A stretch of 64,000 nt of DNA from Escallonia rubra (lineage: Eukaryota > Streptophyta > Magnoliopsida > Escalloniales > Escalloniaceae), in assembly GCA_033065855.1 (NCBI GenBank), contig JAVXUO010000523.1:62001-126000 (forward strand), given 5' to 3'. The notes beneath the pieces were generated by a model that saw only the letters and a list, made by a program, of their open reading frames with translations, did not search any database and was not told the DNA's origin. Shown one piece after another: positions 43,560-56,140 of the stretch. The stretch's first letter is position 1. Each line of letters opens with the position of its first letter. The position numbers and the translations under genes were made by a program.

Positions 43560-45208
43560 ATGTTCGTTAGCCATAAACCCAAGCAAGATCATTGGATTAT
43601 TACTAGCTTGGAATTGGCATACAATCACCCGTTAGTAACCCCTTCTAAGGCGAGTCAGATGCATCAATATAAGAAGATGGGTAAGGTCGCAATGAGCCTG
43701 ATTCACACAATGAGGAATGCACGGATAGGACCTACCGACATTGCCAATGTTCTTGCTGAACAGGTTGAGGGAATTCAGAATCTAGACTTTAACACAACAG
43801 ACGTTCGTAACGCGGTTCGAACCCAAAGACGAGCCGCGTATGACCTCAATGATGCTCAATCCACAATGAGCCAATTGAAGCGGATGCAGATGGAGGACTC
43901 GCAATTTACCTTCGATTATAGACTTGATGATGAGCATCGACTTAGCACAAATACCCTGATCGTATGCATCACGTGTATGCAAAGTATCTAGACTTTAAAC
44001 ATGATTTTGACAAGTGCGTTAACAAGTTGTTAACGATTGAGGAATTTGAGGAGAGGTAGGAAAAGCTTGTTGAGGAGTACTCATTGCAAGACCACGAGTG
44101 GCTCCAACACTTGTACGAGCTCAAAGAGCAATGGATTGGTGTTTACACGAGAAGATATTTTTCTGCGGGCATGAAAACGGCGGGCATGAATGAATCTATG
44201 AATGCCACATTTGATAGTTACGTGGGTACAACTACCAATTTGAAGAGTTTCGTCACATCCGCCCAAAAAGTGGTTGACTCGTTATTCGTGAAAGAAAGGG
44301 TTATAGACTTTGCAAGCACGTACAAACAAATGAGAAGGTTGCTTGAGACCCCGCTGGAGCTGAACGGTGCAAAAAGTCTATACGAAGGAGATCTTCATGC
44401 TATACCAAGTAGAGCTGCGAAAATCGGGACGATACAGTATAAACAAGGTAGCAAAAAAGTCTATGCGTGAGTACAAGGTTTATTCGCTGATGAATGACCT
44501 CGTCCCTGAGAAGTTGCGCATAATGTCTACGGTGCGCCATGATACATTGATGGATTTGGTGACATGTGTTTGCAAGAAGTTTGAATTCCATGGCATCCTG
44601 TGTAGACACAATCTGCGGTTTTTCACCCAGAAGAATATCAGGACAATCCCCGATAAATACGTCCTGCCACGGTGGACGAAAGGTGCAAACAGGTTGCACG
44701 GTACCATTGCCTTTCTGGAGCATCTGTATACTGACTTTGAAGAATCAGAGACACTGCGGAATAATCATCTGGTGAAAACGTTTACCCGTTTGTCCGTAAA
44801 GGGTGCTACTATAATGGCCGGATATAAAATCTCCTCGAGGTAGCTTAGCAGCAAGATCCCATCGTCGACCAGTTCGAATTAGTTTCAGTCAGCAATGCGG
44901 TGGATGACACTGAGCCTACAACGAAATCAGAAGATGATGAGTCGGTTAAGGAAGACAACAATGATATCCGGCCTTTGGATCCAATTATATCGCAAACGAA
45001 AGGCCGCAAGAGATCTACGCGGATGAAGAGCTCTATTGAACAAGCAACTCAACCTAAAAAGCTGAGAAGGTGTGCACTGTGCAACAAAATGACCGACCAT
45101 GACAAGCGGAACCATTACAAGTCACTGGGGATAAGTGTAGGGGGTTTGCAAGACAAGGAAGAAGATGATGCCGAAGATGAGGAAGAAGAAGATGGAGTGG
45201 ACCTTTAG
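43560..45208 (+). pseudogene. FAR1/FHY3-type Mutator transposase, decayed
   Basis: Similarity runs through three frames. 43560-43990 gives the end of the FAR1 DNA-binding domain and the linker (VRNAVRTQRRAAYDLN, SQFTFDYRLDDEHRL). Continuing near 44060-44470 is the C-terminal end of the MULE catalytic core (WIGVYTRRYFSAGMKTAGMN, ESMNATFDSYV). 44483-44843 holds a SWIM zinc finger (CVCKKFEFHGILCRH) and the usual IPDKYVLPRWTKGA. 44900-45208 is an acidic tail with a Cys/His cluster (CALCNKMTDHDKRNH). The middle of the DDE domain between 43990 and 44060 appears deleted, and there are at least two frame changes and a stop. It runs toward the PMD-Ulp1 gene, as expected for one composite element. Confidence 0.85.
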
Positions 45209-45287
45209 TTAGACTATTTGTGATAATTTTGTTGTAATAATCTTTTGTGACCATCTTCTTACATTTTATTTTTTTGTGATTTTGTCT

Positions 45288-46330
45288 CCGTCCGCCACAT
45301 AGTCTAGCGGACGGAGTGGCAGAAATCTTCCATTTCAACACTTAGCAGCAGAAGCAGCAGAAATATTAGATTTCAACACTTAGCATCAGAAGTAGCAGAA
45401 ACATTAGACTTCAACACTTAGATTTTTTTTGGTTGTTTAGGACGTCCGCTACACTTTATAGTGGACGGTGCAGCAGAAACATTAGACTTCAACACTTTGA
45501 TTTTTTTGGTTGTTTAGGACGTCCGCTACACTATCTAGCGGACGGTGGAGCAGAAACATTAGACTTTAACACTTAGAATTTTTTTGGTTGTTCAGAACGT
45601 CCGTTACGCTATCTAGTGGACGATGGAACAGAAGCATTAGACTTCAACACTTAGAATTTTTTTGGTTTTTTAGGGCAAGCACCAACAGTCTTCAACACTT
45701 AGAATTTTTTTGGTGTTTAGAATGTTCGCTACACTATAAAGCGGAGGGTGCAGCAGAAAGATTAGGCTTCAACACTTAGAATTTTTTTGGTGTTTAAAAC
45801 GTCTGCTACATAGTGTAGCGGACGGTGCAGCAGAGATATTTGACTTCAACACTTAGAATTTTTTTTAGGTGTTTTGAAAGTCCGCTATACTATGCAGCGG
45901 ATGGTGCAGCAGAAACATTAAACTTCAACACTTAAAAAAATTTTGGTGTTTAAAACGTCCGCCACATAGTGTAGTGGACGGTGCAGCAGAGTCGTTCGAC
46001 TTCAACACTTATAATTGTTTTGGTTGTTTAGGATGTCCGCTACACTATCTAGCGGACGGTGTAGCAGAAACTTTAGACTTCAACACTTAGAATTTTTTGT
46101 GTTTAATACGTCCGCTAAATAGTGTAGCGGACGGTGCAGCAGAGTCATTAGACTTCAACACTTAGAATTTTTTTGGTTGTTTAGGACGTCCGCTACACTA
46201 TCTAGCGGACGCTAGAGTAAAAACATTAGACTTCATTACTTAGAATTTTTTGGTGTTTAGGACGTCCGCTACATAGTGTAGCGGATGTAGCGGACGGTGC
46301 AGTAGAAACATTAAATTTCGACACTTAGAT
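45288..46330. repeat. 12-unit hairpin array (about 76-bp period)
   Basis: Each unit has a hairpin (GTCCGCTACA...TGTAGCGGAC or GTCCGCTA...TAGCGGAC, 8-10 bp stem), then GGTGCAGCAGAAACATTAGA, then CTTCAACACTTAGAATTTTT and TTGGTTGTTTAGG. Clean units start at 46035, 46110, 46188 and 46264; spacing is 75-78 bp there and more irregular to the left. In several units the hairpin arms have paired substitutions or alternate loops (CACTATC versus CATAG). The array lies between the 3' ends of the two converging genes of copy A and recurs, inverted, in copy B at 63820-64000. Confidence 0.93.
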
Positions 46331-46586
46331 TTTTTCTTACCACACCATAATATTTTCTTACGACCATCAAACCCAGCAAACATAAAGCTATCTCAATACT
46401 CAATAAATGCCAAAAATCCAGAACACACAAATGGCCATAATTCCAGAACACACAAATGGCCAAAAATCCACAACACACAAATAAACCACCACAACACAAA
46501 AAAAATACATGTCTCAATCGAACTTTGAATAAATTGGTATTTAAAATAAAATTAATGTCTTAAAAATAATCGTTTACAAGAAGGCC

Positions 46587-49500
46587 TCATTGAGTTAGAT
46601 TCTCATCCTTAGACGGATATAGAGTAAACCTAACTGGTCTAGGTCGGCCTCTATAAATTTGCCAAACTATTATATATCTAAAGACCTCTACTTCTGTTGC
46701 GCTCCAGATGGCTGCCTTGAGGCTCTCACCCTGACAAATATAGTCCATGTACATGCAGACGAAGACGCCGCAGTCTGAGGTATTAGCTTGCCTGGGCCTA
46801 CTCCTCTTCACTCGAATCTGGAGCCGCAGCCTCGCCGGTACGTCTAGTTCACAGAGATAGTGGACCATGGCACATACCAGATTCTGTGGAGAAATAAAAA
46901 ACGATGTAAGCTACAAGTTAACATTTACAATACGTAAATTACAATAAACATTAAACAACAATCGAAACATTACCACAACATCCAACTGGGCTTTCCAAAG
47001 CTGTTTCATGGGCATTTGTCTGGTATCCTCGTGGAGTCTGTCGAGGACTGATATGACCTTCTGTGTTGGTTCATAGCAAACCAAGTACCAGTGGTTATTA
47101 CTGAGAAATGGTATTAGGAACACGTCCGCATCACAGGCGCTCACCGGACTATCCCTAGTAAGAAATGCAAGGAGCGCATCAGACTGTTGCCACTGTCTCA
47201 AGGTTTTCTTCCCCTTCCTTCGACCCATTGTTTCCATACTGATACAAGAACGGCATGAAAATACGCACCGAACAGAAAAATGTGCGGACGGTCATTCGGG
47301 TTATCCTGACTCCGCTCCCTCAGAATCTCGACGTAGGCAGAGATAACAGTGTCGGTCAACCAAGCCCTCGGAGCTAGGCTGGACATCTCCCCCCACTCAC
47401 AAGTGTAATCCAAGCCATTCAGGCAAACCACAGTATAGTCCGCTTTGTCCCGATGGGCCGCGCTAAAGTAACGCTTGTGGATTAGCAGCGCTTTTACCGG
47501 CCCTAGAGGCTTAAACGGATGCCTCTTGGGATAAGCGGGGGGGGGGTCGACCGGGGGATTTTGTCCTTCGGGAGGGGGCGAACAGGGGATATTGCCCGCC
47601 AGGGGCTTTGACCGGCTGATATCCCCCTTCGGGGGGGGGCAAACGGGGGATATTGCCCTCCCAAGGCTTCGACTGACTGATATTGCCCTTTGGGGGGGCA
47701 GGAAGGTCCCGCCCATGAGATGATGGGCATTGACTCAGAGAGTTTGATGTCAACATTTTGCCAGTCTTGTGTGACTTGACTCTGAGATAGGGGTATTGGT
47801 TCCGACCTCGGAGGAAGCAAAGCAAACGAGGGGACACTGTACTCGTCCCATGGCTTTTGATCCTGTCCCGCTACAAAGGGACCACCAACCCCCTAGCTCA
47901 CCCCCGATGTCAACCCCGAGGGATCACTGTATCCCTCGCTCACATGGGGAGGCTGCCACCCCGAATAGTCCATCCCTGGGGAGACACCCGGAGCGGTCCC
48001 CGTATAAAAGTGCATAAAATTCCCATAGCCTTGGGCCAATGCATCAGCCCGTTGGCGAAGTTCCGATACCATGGAATTCACCAGATCTTATTGCTCACTC
48101 AATTTCTGGAAGAATGCGAGCAAGGCATTAACCTACATCGAAATAGATAATAAGCATAACCACAAAATAGATGAGATTGAATGTAAATTAAGAATCAAAG
48201 TATCCAATTAAATGCAACTTACGAGACCAAATGCCCACTTCTCATCGATCTGACCCCTAGGGTGGTACCTCCGCTCTCGTTCAAACCTTATCGGGGCTAT
48301 ACTTTTCCGCGTGATGCTGTAATACCACTCGTTGTACTGCTCGATGCTGATCACGGGGTCAGGCTCGGACACAATGGTCGCCAGCGTGTCCTGCCAAGAA
48401 TTTCAGACCTCAATTTCTCGTGTGCACAAGTTGTGCACATTCACCTTGCCAAACCGTCCGACACCCTGCGGGTTCCTGTTAAACCTCATATCTGGGGCAT
48501 CTTCTGGCAAGCCCTACAGGCAGTCAAAATGGCGCATTGCACTATCTGGCAGCTACCACTCCGTAACCTCGAAGTGGATCAGGGGTGTGCGCTGCAACCC
48601 GGAGAGCACGAAGACGAACGACTCTGTCACCCGTCGCTTGAGACGCTTGTACGGTGCCCAACGCACTTGGCCATGAGATAGCAAGTCGAGCTCCCCCCGA
48701 TAGAGCGTAATGTTGTGATGGGGATCATCTCTCCGCGGGTAGTGGCTCTCCCTCCGGCTGTACTCCCAAGCGCACAATCGAGGCCACACATTATCGATTC
48801 CGTCCCTATGGTTGGGTGCACCGGTAGCAATGTGTTCATGAGATCACACCTGAAAACAAAGACAAATTATATTACTACCAGAACGTCAAAATTTATTGTC
48901 AACCGACTAATAAAAAAATTTCAATAACATAATCAAGATACGAGAGACATGCACATATAGCTTTGGAGTCGGGTCTCGTTGCCTTGTGCAATGCTCGATA
49001 TAAGTATGCAAGAGTTGATGCACCCCATGTGTACTCCCCAACCTCTTGCAGGTTACCCAACAACGGTACATATTTGCTGCTGACCGTATTCTTTGACGTC
49101 GTTGGGAATAGAATTGCCCATATCACCCACAGCAGGAAAGCCTTTGTGTACAGCACAAGCATCCCATCCGTGTAGTTTTTCGGCAGTTCCCTATAGGTAT
49201 CTACCAACCATTTCAACTTTACCCCACCAGTGCTAAACTGATCTTCAGGTACGAAGGTAAAGAAGTCCCTAGCGGCTCTCTTATTCGTTGCTTCCAACGG
49301 AGGAGCAATTACCGGCCACCGGTTACCCTAAGATGAACCCTACATCTTCTAGGGTAATAGCCATCTCTCCAAAAAGGAAGTGAAACGTATTCATTTCACT
49401 TCTCTACCTCTCAACAAGGGCACCTATCAAGGCCCGGTCAAGTTGTTGAAAGATCTGGCCGTGCGTGCAAACCACAAACCCAATTCCAGGCAGCAATTTT

Positions 49501-49696
49501 TTTTTGTCGTTTATTCAATTTCCAGGCTACGAAATTATCGGACACTTCTAATGCGAATGCAGAATATACAATGTTCGTGAGAATAAGGAAGTTGATAAAA
49601 TAAGTATCTTATTTCGCCATCCCATATGAGCGTACTGATATGGTTTGCGTGGTCGTATAATACGGAGGGATCTTCTGGTCCAGGGTTAAACTCTAT
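46587..49696 (-). pseudogene. PMD-Ulp1 protease gene of copy A
   Basis: Exons on the - strand: about 49613-49696, 48942 to about 49575, 48223-48849, 46974-48132 and 46587-46883; the third is exactly as long (627 bp) as in copy B. Domains: plant mobile domain (aminotransferase-like; GEMAITLEDVGFILG, LYTKAFLLWVIWAILFPTTS), a Tyr/Pro-rich repeat linker, then a Ulp1 C48 cysteine protease with WLTDTVISAY, His in NNHWYLVCYEP, Asp in VLDRLHED and Cys in NTSDCGVFVCMYMDYI. Damage includes ATA for the start codon, loss of the first donor, TGA at the start of exon 3 (GTGTGA for copy B's GTGTGG) and frame changes in the linker. The Trp codon mutated to a stop in copy B is intact here. The expected biochemical role is SUMO-type isopeptidase activity; its use to the element is unknown. 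Confidence 0.85.
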
Positions 49697-49789
49697 TTTT
49701 TTTCCAACTGAAAATATGTCAAAACGTCAAGTTTGTAAGCTTTTGAAAATCGCTCGCAAATTACCAACGCTAGCACATGCATAATACGC

Positions 49790-49790
49790 A

Positions 49791-49826
<36 letters not shown>
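49790..49826. repeat. (TA)n(CA)n microsatellite
   Basis: A TA run followed by a CA run, in the leader side of copy A's PMD-Ulp1 gene. Copy B has a longer TA run at the matching place (59909-59938). Confidence 0.95.
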
Positions 49827-49827
<1 letters not shown>

Positions 49828-50318
49828 AATTCTCAACGCTAGCACATGCTCAATACATAATCGAAATCATGCATAGGACGCAATACTCATAATAACTCTA
49901 GATTATGAACAAATAAAGGATTGGTTTGTGAACTTACGTGAATGATGAGACTATTAAAAGATTTCTTGGAAAGAAATTGCGCAGATCTGCTTGCCAATGT
50001 CGCTAGAAAAATTTGTGAGAAAAAGGAATGAATACGAGTATTCGAAGTTAGGTTTTTGTGTATATATATAAGCCGTCCGCTACATAGTATAGCGGTCAGT
50101 GGGGATGTGGATGACTTGACCACCGTCAAGCAAAAAGTCATCCGCAAGAAAGTGTAACGGATGACTTTTTGACTGACGGTTGTCAGGGTCAAACAGTCGT
50201 CCGCGGCACTGTGTCGCGGACGGCTGACAGCTTTTGAAAAAAAAAGATCTGAAAGGATGGACGGCCAAATCGCGCTTGCAACCTCTCATATTTTGCTAAC
50301 GCTATCAACGAATCAGCT

Positions 50319-50360
50319 TATATATATATATATATATATATATCTCACACACACACACAC
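50319..50360. repeat. (TA)n(CA)n microsatellite at the end of copy A
   Basis: TA run directly after the terminal repeat of copy A, followed by a CA run. Because the element ends at TA repeats, its target duplication cannot be read. Confidence 0.95.
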
Positions 50361-50489
50361 AGGTTAAAAGAAGGTAAGTGGTGCATACAAGAGATTGGAA
50401 GTTTATGATGGAATCCCGTGAAATAGGGGTCCAATTTTGGTAAGCTTTAACCCCTTTTCTTTTTCTTAATTTTTTTTGTGTATGAGGAG

Positions 50490-50896
50490 AGCCCTGAAAT
50501 AGTGTATGTAATGTGCAAGTGTGTCTGTATAGTGGTGAACGGGAAGTGAAACAACGGTGATCGTAGTGTGTGTGGTGGGGGGGGATAAGGGATAATGACT
50601 GAGTCTAGCTGTGTGAGGGTATTTGGTATGTTGTGAGTGTGTGTCTGTGTCAGTGTGTGTGTGTGGTAGTAGAAGGGCTGTGGCAGCCTTGGAATGTTGT
50701 GTGTGTGTGTGTGTGAGCATGCAATATGTGTGTATGGAGCTGTGTGAATATGTGTGTGTTACTGTGGTACATGTGCCTGCATATATATAGTGTAGTGTGT
50801 GTGCCCGTGTGTGTGTGTGTGTATCGTGTACAAAGGTGAATGTGTGTGTGCAAGCGCTCGCTCGCGCTATGTGCGTGAGTGTGTGTGGGTGAGTAT

Positions 50897-50930
<34 letters not shown>

Positions 50931-51150
50931 GAAGGGGGGTGGGTGTGCAAAAGTGTGTGTGTGTGTGTAGTGTGCATAGAAAGTACGTCTACCGGGGAGG
51001 GGGGTGAGTTGTGTGTTCTAGGAATGGGCTGTTTGGCAGAAAAGGGAAGAAGAAAAAGTGGGTATGTGCAATGGAGTAGTACCCTATGCTTAGTGTGCCA
51101 CATGCACGAGTTTGTGTTCAGTGCATGCGTGGGATGCACGCAATGATTTT
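50490..51150. repeat. TG-rich degenerate microsatellite tract
   Basis: About 650 bp dominated by TGTG and TGTGAG variants, with pure TG runs near 50808-50821 and 50899-50927. Open frames on both strands (50650-51146) are by-products of the repeat. Confidence 0.9.
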
Positions 51151-52161
51151 TGGCTCGTTAAATTTTGCAGTAGGGTACTTTAGGCCATATTAGAATTTTT
51201 GGCCAATTTCATATCTTTTTTTGAAATCGTTTAGTATTTTTAATATTTTTCACAAGTTTCATTTTTCTAAAATTCTTTTTGAGACTTTAAAGTTCATATT
51301 AAATTCTGAAAAAATTATAATGATGTTTTTATAGTATAGAGAAGTCCCAGATTAAGTTTGAACAATTTCAGGGTTAAATAAGTTATCTTTAACTGTATCG
51401 CATTTGATTTAGCAAAACGAATAATCTAAAAGTGGTTTTAGTACTTTTAAAATTATGATTTCAGTTTCTATAATTTTAAGATATGAAGCTGTTAAAAAAG
51501 TTACGGGATATTGATTTAAGTTAGAAGCATTTATGGGCTTTTATTGCATTTAAAGAAATTATTTTTAATTTGAAAATATTCTAAATTTCACAAAGTTAAT
51601 ATTGTGACTTTATATGTTGTTTTAAGCCATGAAAGTGTTTTATGATAATTTATTACGAACTTTGGGTTGCTTTCTGCCTAGGTTTGGCTCGTACGTGGGT
51701 CACGCTTGGGTATCCTTATTTTAAGAGTAGGAATGAGAACTGTTTAGGGAGTTAATGTCGAGTTTATAACATCATAGTGTAGATCGTGTACTAATAATTA
51801 ATTTGTCCAACTTAGGTTAGCGCAAAGAAATTCTAATCGAGGTAGCTTAGCTTCGGACCGAGCTAAGGATTTCTATCTGAACCCTTAATTTATTCGCTTG
51901 TATTAGTTTATGTTTCTTCATTTGTTTGTAGATATCATTGAACTCTAAATTATGAATCAATATCAATCGTTTTCATTGCCATTGTGACCCTATTATTGAG
52001 CCTTAATCGATTACTGAAATTCATGTTGATGTTCATCATCTATTGCCCATCGAGCATCGATTTACATGTTGATTTAGCGATTATTGTTTTGTTGCAAATT
52101 GAGATAAGATAATGTATTGAGGCTTTATAAGGATGGTCTGTATTGGGGGCCTTATTAAGAA
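51151..52161. other. Intergenic, nothing recognised
   Basis: AT-rich. A GC-richer block near 51670-51870 has no recognisable domain. Confidence 0.5.
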
Positions 52162-53180
52162 GGGAAATGACAAATAACCCCCCTCATGTATTTTGGGTTT
52201 GCATGTCGACCCCCTCGGGTAGTAATTTTTACAATTGACCCCTTTAACTATCATTTTTTTTGCAATTGAGTACAATTGATCAATCCTGGACAATTAATTG
52301 TTGAATTGGCATGGAAAAAGACACAATTGCCCCTTAGTCCTATAATTCTCATTCGTCGTCTTTCTTCCTCAATTTTTCATTCCAACTAAAGCACCACCAC
52401 TACCGCCGCCGCAACACCTACAACCACCCACAACTCAAGCATCAACACCACCACCAATGCCAACCACCAAACCACCAAACACGAAACAGGTCAAGCCCCA
52501 CCACCCCCACCAACAAACCACCAACATACGGCTCCCATCACCAAACCAACAACATTGCACGCCGCCACTCACAACCAACAACCACAAAATAACCCATAAT
52601 AACCAACCTACCACCATAAAATGATGTCCGCATCTCAACCCACAGCCACCAAAACCCAGATCAGTGGGGTGAGATAGGAAAGAGGGGGAGTGGTCGATGA
52701 TGATATCGGCAGGTGAAAAGGAGGGTGTTGCCCATTGTTTCTGGTAGCGGGATGGCGTGGCACATCAGTGGATAGTCCGACGGTGGGAAAAGAGGGAGGG
52801 GCGTTACATTTTAGTAGTATCTCTACCGGGGGGATGGGGTTAACGTGGAGGGAGAAAGGCATCAGTCTATTGACAAGGGGCTGACGGGGGGTACTAGGGG
52901 TTTGACGGGGAAGGGGGCAGCAATGACGGGATGGGGAAGAGAGGGCGGTGGGCAAGGGGGGCAGGTGGGGACTGGTTTAGTTAGATTTTTATTGTGTTGT
53001 TTTTTTCCCTCTCATTTTTCAGATATCCTTTCGCATGTTAGTGAATGTAAAGGGTATTTTCACGTCAAAATTTAGTCGGGTGTAATTATTGATAGATGAG
53101 GGGGTCAATTGTCAAAACTTATACCCGAAGGATTATTCTGCAAACCTGAAATACATGAGGGGGACTGTTTTTCATTTCCC
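52162..53180. mobile_element. Non-autonomous Mutator-like element
   Basis: Left end GGGAAATGACAAATAAC and right end, reversed, GGGAAATGAAAAACAGT belong to inverted arms of about 100 bp that share CCCCCTCATGTATTT and GACAATTGACCCC-type strings. Flanks TATTAAGAA and TTATAAGAA are an imperfect 9-bp duplication. The interior is a CCA/CAC-rich stretch (52385-52620) followed by a G-rich one, with no domain I recognise. Confidence 0.75.
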
Positions 53181-53227
53181 CTTATAAGAATGGTTTGTTA
53201 CTGCGTGGGACGTATGCTAGTACTTTG

Positions 53228-53290
53228 ATGGCTTTGCTTAAGTGTTATTATGGCTTTGCTTAAGTGTTATTATGGCTTTTGTGGCTTTGC
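53228..53290. repeat. 24-bp tandem duplication
   Basis: TGGCTTTGCTTAAGTGTTAT occurs twice in tandem with a third partial unit (TGGCTTTTGTGGCTTTGC). Confidence 0.9.
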
Positions 53291-55797
53291 TACGTATTAC
53301 CATTGCACTGCCGGTGTGGCTTTGCAATTGATCATGCTCAATATCATATGAACTAGTTACAGTGTATCAAAAAGTGTTCGTATTGATAACTAATAGAAGG
53401 GATTGGGTTAAAACTCTTTCCCATATTGCCATCGAATTGAACCTTTAAATTGTTTGTTATCACTCTGTTTGGTTCTTGAGCGAGCTTAGTGAGCTCTTAA
53501 AACCTCACCCTTATTTGTTCCATTCTGCATGTAATAATCATTAGTAGAATACTTTGGGATGATGTAGATCCTTAATAAGAAGTTGGAGCACTTTCATATT
53601 TTGTTTAGTTAAGCCCCTACGAGGGAACCAGTGTTTACTTAACCCTCTCGACTACCTAGTTTTTTCCATCTAAGACATTTACTTTCGAGAATGTAAGTTA
53701 TCATATATATTAGAAGCTCTAACGTATATTAGGGTTGTTTATTCAATGGAGGGTATTCGTGTCATTAAGTTAACGATTGAATGATTGTCTTATATATGCT
53801 CCAGAATTTCCAGGTTGTTACACGCACACACTCTCTCTCTTCGTACCAACACCACCATTGACCACCTTTGTACCGCCACGAAGATTCCCGCCCCGCCACT
53901 ATGCCACCATGAAGAACCACGACCCCCACTGCAGCCACCACGTCACCATAGAACACCGCATATCTCACCTCCTTTGGACACATCATGACCATAAAAGCCA
54001 CCATAAAACCACAACTCGCTCAGCCCCTACGCCAGATCAGATCTCCATAACAACACAGTTGTGCCCACACAACTGCCACTTCACCATAAAACCACCGTCC
54101 ACCACCATACACGAGCCATTACCATCAGCGAACCATTGCAACACTGTCCTCAAATAGCAATACAGCCTCACCCAGAACCATTTCTTCTTCTCTCTTCCAC
54201 CATCTGCAATCCATGATCGGTGTTACACCATCCTCTACCATTAACACCATCACAGCCTCAATAACATCACTCAACGACCAATTCAGCCTATAGATGATGG
54301 AGGTAGTGGTGGATCTTGGGGTTTGGGTGAGCAAGAAAAGGAAAAGGGTGGGGCTGTTGTCAGATGCAGTGGGCCATGATGTGACAAATGGTTGACAATT
54401 TGAGGCATTTTTGGTGTATTCTTGTACCTTTACACATAAATAACGAGGATATTTAGGGGAAATGCAAATAAAGTAGCTGAAGAATGGAAATGAAAATGGT
54501 ATAACGACACAAAGCACGTAAAATAGTAGTTGGAAAGAGCTAACCAAAATGATAAAAGTACACACTCATATTCCCTAACTGGATAAAAATATATAAATAG
54601 TATTACAATACAAAAACACAAAACGAAGATGGTAAACAAGTAGGCCTAAGTAACCGAATGGTTTCCTACCTTAAATCTTGTTCAATAACCACTAATTAAA
54701 TGGGTTCCCCGATCCAACCTCAAACAAGTAGTCAAACAAGTAACAAAAAATTGCAAACATCTAAGAAAAACTAACCCTTTCAAACCAAACATACAAACCC
54801 AAGGCTAAACGCACAGAATCAACTCCTGAGACGCAGCCCAAAAACTAAATTTAGTCTCTTAAACAATTCATTCGCTCGCAAGCTTCTATAGGTTTTTCGA
54901 TTGCTAAAATATTAAATTTGTTGCTAAAACACTATAACTTAATAAAGTTGACGATACTAGTTAAAAATAACCGGTAGTGGTAAGAGGTGCAACTTGCGTG
55001 TGCTGGTTTGGGTTGGGTTTTAACCTGACCCAAGTAGACCCATGTGCTTTTAGAACTTAACTTACTTTAACCCCACAAATTTTTTTTGAATGTGTTGAGT
55101 ATGCAGGTAAGTTGGGTTGGCATAATTGACAAAAATAAAGCTGAAAATTTTCATTTTAAACCAAAAATAAAGTGGTGGTGGGTGATGGATGGTGGTGGTG
55201 GCCTTGTCGTGACTACCGGTTGCAATGACCTGCGACGAAAGGTGTTGCAACAGGTAACTGCCAGAGGTTGCGAACAATGACAAACATGCAACTAACTGCC
55301 ATCGTGTGGGACTGGCGGTAACCACTAGCATCTGGTGTTTGTAGCAGTGGCATTGAAAAATAGTTGATGGTGATGGTGGGAGACCAGCGGTGGTGGTGGT
55401 GGCAAGTGATGGTGGTAATGGTCGACGATGCTAGTAGTAATGAGCTGTCGGTACCGACGTGGTGGCTGGCAATGTCAAGCGACAATGCCGGTTGTGACAG
55501 TGGTGGCCGGTGGCGGTTCCAGGTGATGGTTGACTGGCTGACAGTGGTGGGTCTAATGTGACAATGGCGATGGTCAACAGAGGTGGCGGTGGTGGTTTGA
55601 TGCTTATAGCATGATGGTTGGGTTACTGTTGACGCTAAAGTCAGTCCAACATGAGGCCTTTGCCATTAGGAAATCGTCTAAAAAAATGTTAACATTAAAA
55701 ATAAACCTTCCAGTATTTTAGTCTGGAGTTCAGGTGTAACAAAAAAAATTCCCAGAATGTTAAGGGAAAATTTATATGTTCATGCAATTGATTTGCG
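53291..55797. other. Intergenic with CCA- and GGT-rich blocks
   Basis: CCA/CAC-rich near 53840-54150 and GGT-rich near 55170-55600. Open frames there (for example 53777-54157) are low-complexity and unsupported. Confidence 0.5.
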
Positions 55798-56125
55798 TGG
55801 CTCTGATACCACATGTTAGATTAGATTATTCATCTTGACCTCATAATCAAGACATTTAGAATCTTACAATAGTATAAGCATAGGAACAATAAGGGTTCAA
55901 ACTCACTAAATCGAAGGAAGCCATAGAGTACCAAAAACTTTATTCCGATTATAAAAGAACGTAAAGATGCGAAAGCGAATGTGTCCCTTTTTGGTATTGA
56001 TCTTCACTACTCTTCTCTATTCTTTAAGATGGAATAGAGTTGTGTATTTTTCTACTAGTCTAGTAGGCCTTTTTTTCCTTTGTTAGGAAAAGGTAGCCAA
56101 ATTATTAATACACTAGCGTCTAAGA
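55798..56125 (-). mobile_element. LTR fragment with initiator-Met primer site
   Basis: On the - strand an LTR end CTAACA is followed after two bases by TGGTATCAGAGCCA (55798-55811), complementary to plant initiator tRNA-Met and typical of Copia elements. The LTR-like part runs from 55814 to about 56125, where it meets TA repeats and the miniature element. Almost no internal region remains. An old fragment; the outer edge is uncertain. Confidence 0.65.
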
Positions 56126-56140
56126 GAAAAATATATATAT

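Larger units (their letters stand above)
43440..50318 (-). mobile_element. Mutator-like element, copy A (FAR1-like transposase plus PMD-Ulp1 gene)
   Basis: The right end reads, on the - strand, AGCTGATTCGTTGATAGCG then GATTTGGCCGTCCATCC, matching the start of copy B at 59495. It is followed by (TA)n at 50319-50342. Order left to right: decayed FAR1-like transposase (+), 12-unit hairpin array, Ulp1 protease and plant mobile domain exons (-), subterminal region with more GTCCGC hairpins. The left end is not found, so 43440 is a rough limit. From memory the combination of MULE transposase with a Ulp1-like gene matches the Kaonashi (KI-MULE) group. Confidence 0.8.

Noticed and set aside
45288-46330. 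CRISPR-like look of the array (regular palindromic repeats)
   Set aside because: Plant nuclear DNA; the spacers between hairpins are themselves conserved, so the whole 76-bp unit is repeated. There are no cas genes.
50650-51146. Open frames of up to 115 residues on both strands
   Set aside because: Translations of a TG/CA repeat tract (THTHTH and VCVCVC).
53777-54157. A 126-residue open frame
   Set aside because: Translation of an ACC/CCA-rich tract, with another frame of the same strand also open; no domain.
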